Shown here: in pieces, positions 60,348 through 64,000 of the stretch
Position numbering within the stretch: position 1 is the first letter of the stretch
Layout of the letters: the number at the start of each line of letters is the position of its first letter
Assembly: GCA_030066085.1 (NCBI GenBank)
Contig: JASJCI010000001.1
Location: forward strand, 62,001 to 126,000
Direction of reading: 5' to 3'
DNA: 64,000 bases
Source: Gammaproteobacteria bacterium
Lineage (GTDB): Bacteria; Pseudomonadota; Gammaproteobacteria; GCA-001735895
Translations under genes and position numbers: made by a program
Notes under the pieces: model-generated
The model's input: the letters and a program-made list of their open reading frames with translations, nothing else
Databases searched by the model: none
Told to the model about the DNA's origin: nothing

Positions 60348-61481
60348 TTGATTTCGAGCAACGACACCAGAACCGATATTCCAAAGGACTCCAATATCGA
60401 ACCGTACGAGAATGCCCGCCGCCTCAGCATCCTGCGGCGACAGCGCAAGGTCCTGATCGTGGACGACGAATCGACCGGCCGCACCATTCTCGCGAAGATC
60501 ATACAACAGGCGGAGGAAGACGTCGCCGTCGAATCCTTTGCTGATCCACTCGAGGCGCTGCAGTGGCTCGAAAGCAATCACCCCGACCTGATCATCACCG
60601 ACTATCGCATGCCCGAACTGAATGGCGTGGAGTTGATCAAGCAGATCCGCTCGAGGCCGTCCTGCCAGGATATTCCGATCATGATGATCACGGTGGTGAG
60701 CGAAAAGTCGGTACGTTACGACGCGCTCGAAGCCGGCGCCACGGCCTTCCTGACCCGCCCGATCGACCAGATCGAGTGCCGCACCAGTTGTCGCAACCTG
60801 CTGAAACTGCACGAGCAGCAGTCGATCATCCAGGACCGCGCGGACTGGCTCGCGCGCCAGGTCGAGGTTGCCACCCAGCAAATCGTCTCGCGTGAACACG
60901 AAACCCTGCTGCGACTGGCCAAGGCCGGTGAATACCGCGACGAGGTTACCGGCAACCACGTCGTACGCATGGCGAAGTATTCGCGTGAGATTGCCGAGGC
61001 GCTGGGGCTGTCGGAAAAGGAGTGCGACGAGATCGAGTATGCCGCACCGATGCATGATATCGGCAAGATCGGCATCCAGGACAAGATCCTGCTGAAGCCC
61101 GGCAAGTTCGAACAGCATGAATGGATGACGATGCAACAGCACACGATCATCGGCCATTCGATCCTGTCCAACAGCCAGTCCCGCTATATCCAGACCGGCT
61201 CGATCATCGCCCTCAATCATCACGAACGTTTCGACGGTACCGGTTATCCCAACGGCATTGCGGGTAAGGACATCCCGCTGGTCGCGCGTATCGTCGCGGT
61301 TGCCGATGTCTACGACGCGCTCGTTTCGACCCGGCCCTACAAGCGTGCCTGGGAGGAAAAAGACGCGCAGGACTACCTGCACCAGCATGCCGGCACCCAG
61401 TTCGACCCGATCTGCGTCGAAGCCTTTTTCGAGCGCCTCGACAACATCATGCAGATCCACAGCACTTTCAACGACGGATAA
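60348..61481 (+). CDS. Two-component response regulator with HD-GYP domain, RpfG-like
   Basis: 377 residues, same length as RpfG. Receiver domain (about 33-150) has acidic DD at 39-40, the phospho-acceptor Asp85 in LIITDYRMPE and Arg137 in place of the conserved Lys (FLTRPID); the HD-GYP phosphodiesterase domain (about 185-370) keeps HD (236-237, MHDIGKIG) and HHERFDGTGYP (291-301), so cyclic-di-GMP hydrolysis is predicted. Start is TTG at 60348, the only start keeping the N-terminus, preceded by GGGGTGAG. Followed 23 nt later by an RpfC-like kinase. Confidence 0.88.
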   Translation: MISSNDTRTDIPKDSNIEPYENARRLSILRRQRKVLIVDDESTGRTILAKIIQQAEEDVAVESFADPLEALQWLESNHPDLIITDYRMPELNGVELIKQIRSRPSCQDIPIMMITVVSEKSVRYDALEAGATAFLTRPIDQIECRTSCRNLLKLHEQQSIIQDRADWLARQVEVATQQIVSREHETLLRLAKAGEYRDEVTGNHVVRMAKYSREIAEALGLSEKECDEIEYAAPMHDIGKIGIQDKILLKPGKFEQHEWMTMQQHTIIGHSILSNSQSRYIQTGSIIALNHHERFDGTGYPNGIAGKDIPLVARIVAVADVYDALVSTRPYKRAWEEKDAQDYLHQHAGTQFDPICVEAFFERLDNIMQIHSTFNDG

Positions 61482-61504
61482 TACTGCCCGTTCGATCGCA
61501 TTTC

Positions 61505-64000
61505 ATGGAAGCAACCGAAACAAGGCGAGGCTGGCTGCAAAGGCTAAACCAACGGCTGGCGAAAACCGGCGATTCGGAACCCGAGCAGGCGAAAATCCGG
61601 CTCGCGATTGCCGTTTTTCTGCTGGGCTATTTTTGCCTGCCCTGGGACGAGGGCGAGAGTTTTCCCGAAATCCTGACGACGACGCCGAACCTGATCATCC
61701 TGACGGCTTCCACGATCGCGGTGCTCCTCTTCGTAGCGATTCTTTACAACCCGCGTCCGTCGCCGGCCCGGCGCGTAGCCGGCATTCTGCTCGACATCAT
61801 ATCGCTGTCGATCGTACTTTTCTGGACCGGCGTCGATTACATCCCGTTATTCGTCTTCTACCTTTGGGTTATCCTCGGTAACGGGTTTCGCTACGGCACC
61901 CGCTACCTGTATATCTCCTTTGGTGTCAGCCTGGTCGGATTCGGTGCCGTGGTTTTTGGCAGCAAGTACTGGCAGGAGCATCAATCCTTCGCCATCAGCC
62001 TGATGCTCATCCTCTTGATGCTGCCGCTTTACGCAGCTTTCCTGTTGAAGAAACTGCACGCGGCAATCGATTACGCGAAGCAGGCCAACGAGGCCAAGAG
62101 TCGATTCCTCGCGAACATGTCGCACGAGCTGAGAACGCCGCTGAATGGCGTCATCGGCATGGGCGAATTACTGCGCGAAACCCGCCTCGATGCAAAACAA
62201 CGCGAACTCGTAGGCACCCTGCACAGTTCCGCCCAGTCACTGCTCGAGTTGATCGAGAACGTACTCGATATCGCCAAGATCGAAGCGGGCAAGGTCACTA
62301 TCGACAAAAAACCGATGGATTTGCACGCGCTGGTGAACTCGGTGATTTACATGCTGTCACCGATGGGCCAGGCCAAGAACCTGCAGGTATCCTGCACGAT
62401 CGATACCGACACGCCCTTTTCGCTGATGGGCGACAAGCAACACCTGCGCCAGGTGCTGATCAACCTGGTCAACAATGCCATCAAGTTTACCGAGGAAGGC
62501 CGGGTCAACCTGCGGGTCTTCAGGGCGGGCGGCAGCGAAGAAACACCCCTGATCCGCTTCGAGATTCATGATACGGGCGTTGGAATTCCCGCGGACGCCC
62601 TGCCGCGGATTTTCGACGATTTTACCCAGGCCGAGCAGGCGGCGAACCGCAGTTACGGCGGCACCGGCCTCGGCACGACAATTTCGAGGGAACTCGTCGA
62701 GTTGATGGGGGGCCGCATCGGGGTCGAAAGCGAACTTTACAAGGGCTCGGTGTTCTGGTTCGAGCTGCCGTTCGACAGCTTGCCGCACGACGAGAGTTTT
62801 ATCGCCAACAACCGGGTTTTACTGCTGGCTACCGAGGATACCGCGACGGTGGTTCGACCGGCGCTGAAAAACTGGGATCTCGACTTCGACTGGGTCCAGT
62901 CCTCCGCCCGTGCAATCTCGCTGCTGGTGCAGGCGGTTGAACAGGGCGCCGGGTACGATTGCGCAATCGTCGATCACAACTGCCTGTCCGATATCGATCC
63001 GATCCAGTTCGCGCAGATGGTCCGTTCCGAAACCGTGCTCGAAGACATATCGTTAATCCTGGTCAACTCCTCGGATACGATGCTCAACATCAACAGCGTC
63101 AACCAGTACTACATATCGACCCTCGCCGACCAGGAAGACAGGCGCGGGCTGTTCAACGCCATACACGCGGCTCAAAGCGTGCATGGCGGTGGCGAAAAAG
63201 TCGTCAGCCTGGCCGATTACTACCAGGAACAGGTCGACGCGAAACCGCTCAATATCCTGGTCGCAGAAGATAACGTGGTGAATCAGAAAGTTATAGAAGG
63301 GATTCTCAATCACGCTGGCCACCAGGTCCGCCTGGTCACCAATGGCGAGGCGGTACTCGATATCATCGGCGAGGAACCGGAATCGGTCGATCTGCTGATC
63401 GTCGATATGAACATGCCGCAAATGAGCGGGCTGGAAGTCGTCAAGACCGTACGTTTCATGGATGCCAGTCATAGCCTGCCCATCATTATGCTTACCGCGG
63501 ACGCCACCACCGAGGCCCGGGAGACGAGTCGCGAAGCCGGCGCCGACAAGTTCCTGACCAAGCCGATCGATGCCAAGCACCTGCTGGCCTGCATCGCCGG
63601 ATTTTCGATCAACGTAGAAAGCTCGCTACAGGCGAAAACCGTTGCCCCTGTCAGAGCGACACAGAACCGTGCCGCCGATAATGGAATCCATCGCGTGACG
63701 GAGTGGCCCGAATCGGACTGGTACAAGGCCGAAGCTCTCGCCGAACTCTCGCGCCTGGGCGGCGCTGACTTCGTTCAGGAACTGGTGACCAACTTCGCAA
63801 GCGGCGGACAAAAACATATCGAACGCATGATGAATGCCCTGCAAGACGACTACCTGGAGTATCGCGAAGCCCTGCATGCGCTCAAGGGCTCCTCGATGGA
63901 GATGGGCGCCCTGCGGCTGGCGAACGCCTGCGAGAGCGCCGAACAGGTCAAACCCTATGACCTTGGCAGTGAAAAAATCAGGCAGGCAGCCGCCGAGGTC
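61505..64000 (+). CDS. Hybrid sensor histidine kinase, RpfC-like (partial, runs off window end)
   Basis: Open through the end; 832 codons visible. N-terminal membrane region (about 30-185) with five or so helices and little periplasmic domain, HisKA with MSHELRTPLNG (His207), HATPase (DTGVGIPADALPRIF, SYGGTGLGT), then a REC-like linker, a receiver domain with phospho-acceptor Asp634 (LLIVDMNMPQMSG), and an Hpt domain (His791 in ALHALKGSS). This is the RpfC architecture, which senses DSF fatty acids and phosphorylates RpfG. ATG at 61505 has no evident ribosome site. rpfF is not in the window. Confidence 0.85.
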   Translation, partial: MEATETRRGWLQRLNQRLAKTGDSEPEQAKIRLAIAVFLLGYFCLPWDEGESFPEILTTTPNLIILTASTIAVLLFVAILYNPRPSPARRVAGILLDIISLSIVLFWTGVDYIPLFVFYLWVILGNGFRYGTRYLYISFGVSLVGFGAVVFGSKYWQEHQSFAISLMLILLMLPLYAAFLLKKLHAAIDYAKQANEAKSRFLANMSHELRTPLNGVIGMGELLRETRLDAKQRELVGTLHSSAQSLLELIENVLDIAKIEAGKVTIDKKPMDLHALVNSVIYMLSPMGQAKNLQVSCTIDTDTPFSLMGDKQHLRQVLINLVNNAIKFTEEGRVNLRVFRAGGSEETPLIRFEIHDTGVGIPADALPRIFDDFTQAEQAANRSYGGTGLGTTISRELVELMGGRIGVESELYKGSVFWFELPFDSLPHDESFIANNRVLLLATEDTATVVRPALKNWDLDFDWVQSSARAISLLVQAVEQGAGYDCAIVDHNCLSDIDPIQFAQMVRSETVLEDISLILVNSSDTMLNINSVNQYYISTLADQEDRRGLFNAIHAAQSVHGGGEKVVSLADYYQEQVDAKPLNILVAEDNVVNQKVIEGILNHAGHQVRLVTNGEAVLDIIGEEPESVDLLIVDMNMPQMSGLEVVKTVRFMDASHSLPIIMLTADATTEARETSREAGADKFLTKPIDAKHLLACIAGFSINVESSLQAKTVAPVRATQNRAADNGIHRVTEWPESDWYKAEALAELSRLGGADFVQELVTNFASGGQKHIERMMNALQDDYLEYREALHALKGSSMEMGALRLANACESAEQVKPYDLGSEKIRQAAAEV

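Overview
This is a chromosomal window of about 60% G+C from a gammaproteobacterium. Gene order points there: hrcA-grpE-dnaK-dnaJ-dapB beside nadK-recN, fur, bamE, rnfH and ratA; ispD-ftsB-eno-kdsA-pyrG; cmoA-cmoB; pheA-hisC-tyrA-aroA-cmk-rpsA-ihfB-lapB-pyrF next to gyrA; and mtaD-ubiG-mupP-SDR divergent from gyrA as in Pseudomonas. The TRAP dicarboxylate-type transporter, the RpfG/RpfC pair and a GnnA/GnnB lipid A branch suggest a free-living, possibly marine lineage outside the Enterobacterales and Pseudomonas. I cannot name a genus. There are no insertion sequences, prophage genes or CRISPR arrays.

Layout. 1-8.0 kb: a DM13 protein, glutathione reductase, then (minus strand) dapB, dnaJ, dnaK, grpE and hrcA, with a sigma32-like promoter before dnaK and a terminator-like hairpin between dnaK and dnaJ. 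8.0-13.5 kb: nadK-recN, fur, bamE, rnfH, ratA and a neurotransmitter:sodium symporter family transporter in the place where smpB often lies. 13.6-15.5 kb: an endonuclease/exonuclease/phosphatase-fold protein coupled to a helix-turn-helix regulator, then tRNA-Ser(UGA). 15.6-21.5 kb: yccA-like BI-1 protein, an unnamed 59-residue membrane protein, ispD-ftsB, eno-kdsA-pyrG. 21.7-31 kb: a GGDEF protein with two degenerate receiver domains, then cmoB/cmoA/tilS/accA, pyrF/lapB/ihfB and rpsA. 31-38.6 kb: cmk-aroA-tyrA-hisC-pheA-gyrA on one strand (serC absent). 38.8-46.3 kb: mtaD-ubiG-mupP-SDR (plus), dnaE-rnhB (minus). 46.4-50.7 kb: gnnA-gnnB-lpxB-SABATH-like methyltransferase, each overlapping the next by 4 nt. 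50.9-52.6 kb: persulfide dioxygenase-rhodanese fusion and a small NERD protein. 52.7-59.7 kb: an oversized TRAP transporter followed by AEC and MFS carriers. 59.7-64 kb: DUF192 protein, then an RpfG-like HD-GYP regulator and an RpfC-like hybrid kinase that runs off the end.

How they work together. Most genes are housekeeping: protein quality control, aromatic amino acid synthesis, tRNA modification, replication and envelope precursor synthesis. The distinctive content is an envelope module predicted to make a 2,3-diamino lipid A with an unexplained methyltransferase attached, a transporter block with an atypical coiled-coil-tailed permease, two cyclic-di-GMP proteins of opposite predicted activity (GGDEF at 21.7 kb, HD-GYP at 60.3 kb), and a possible local regulon in which the helix-turn-helix protein may act on its own promoter and on that of the nearby sodium symporter.
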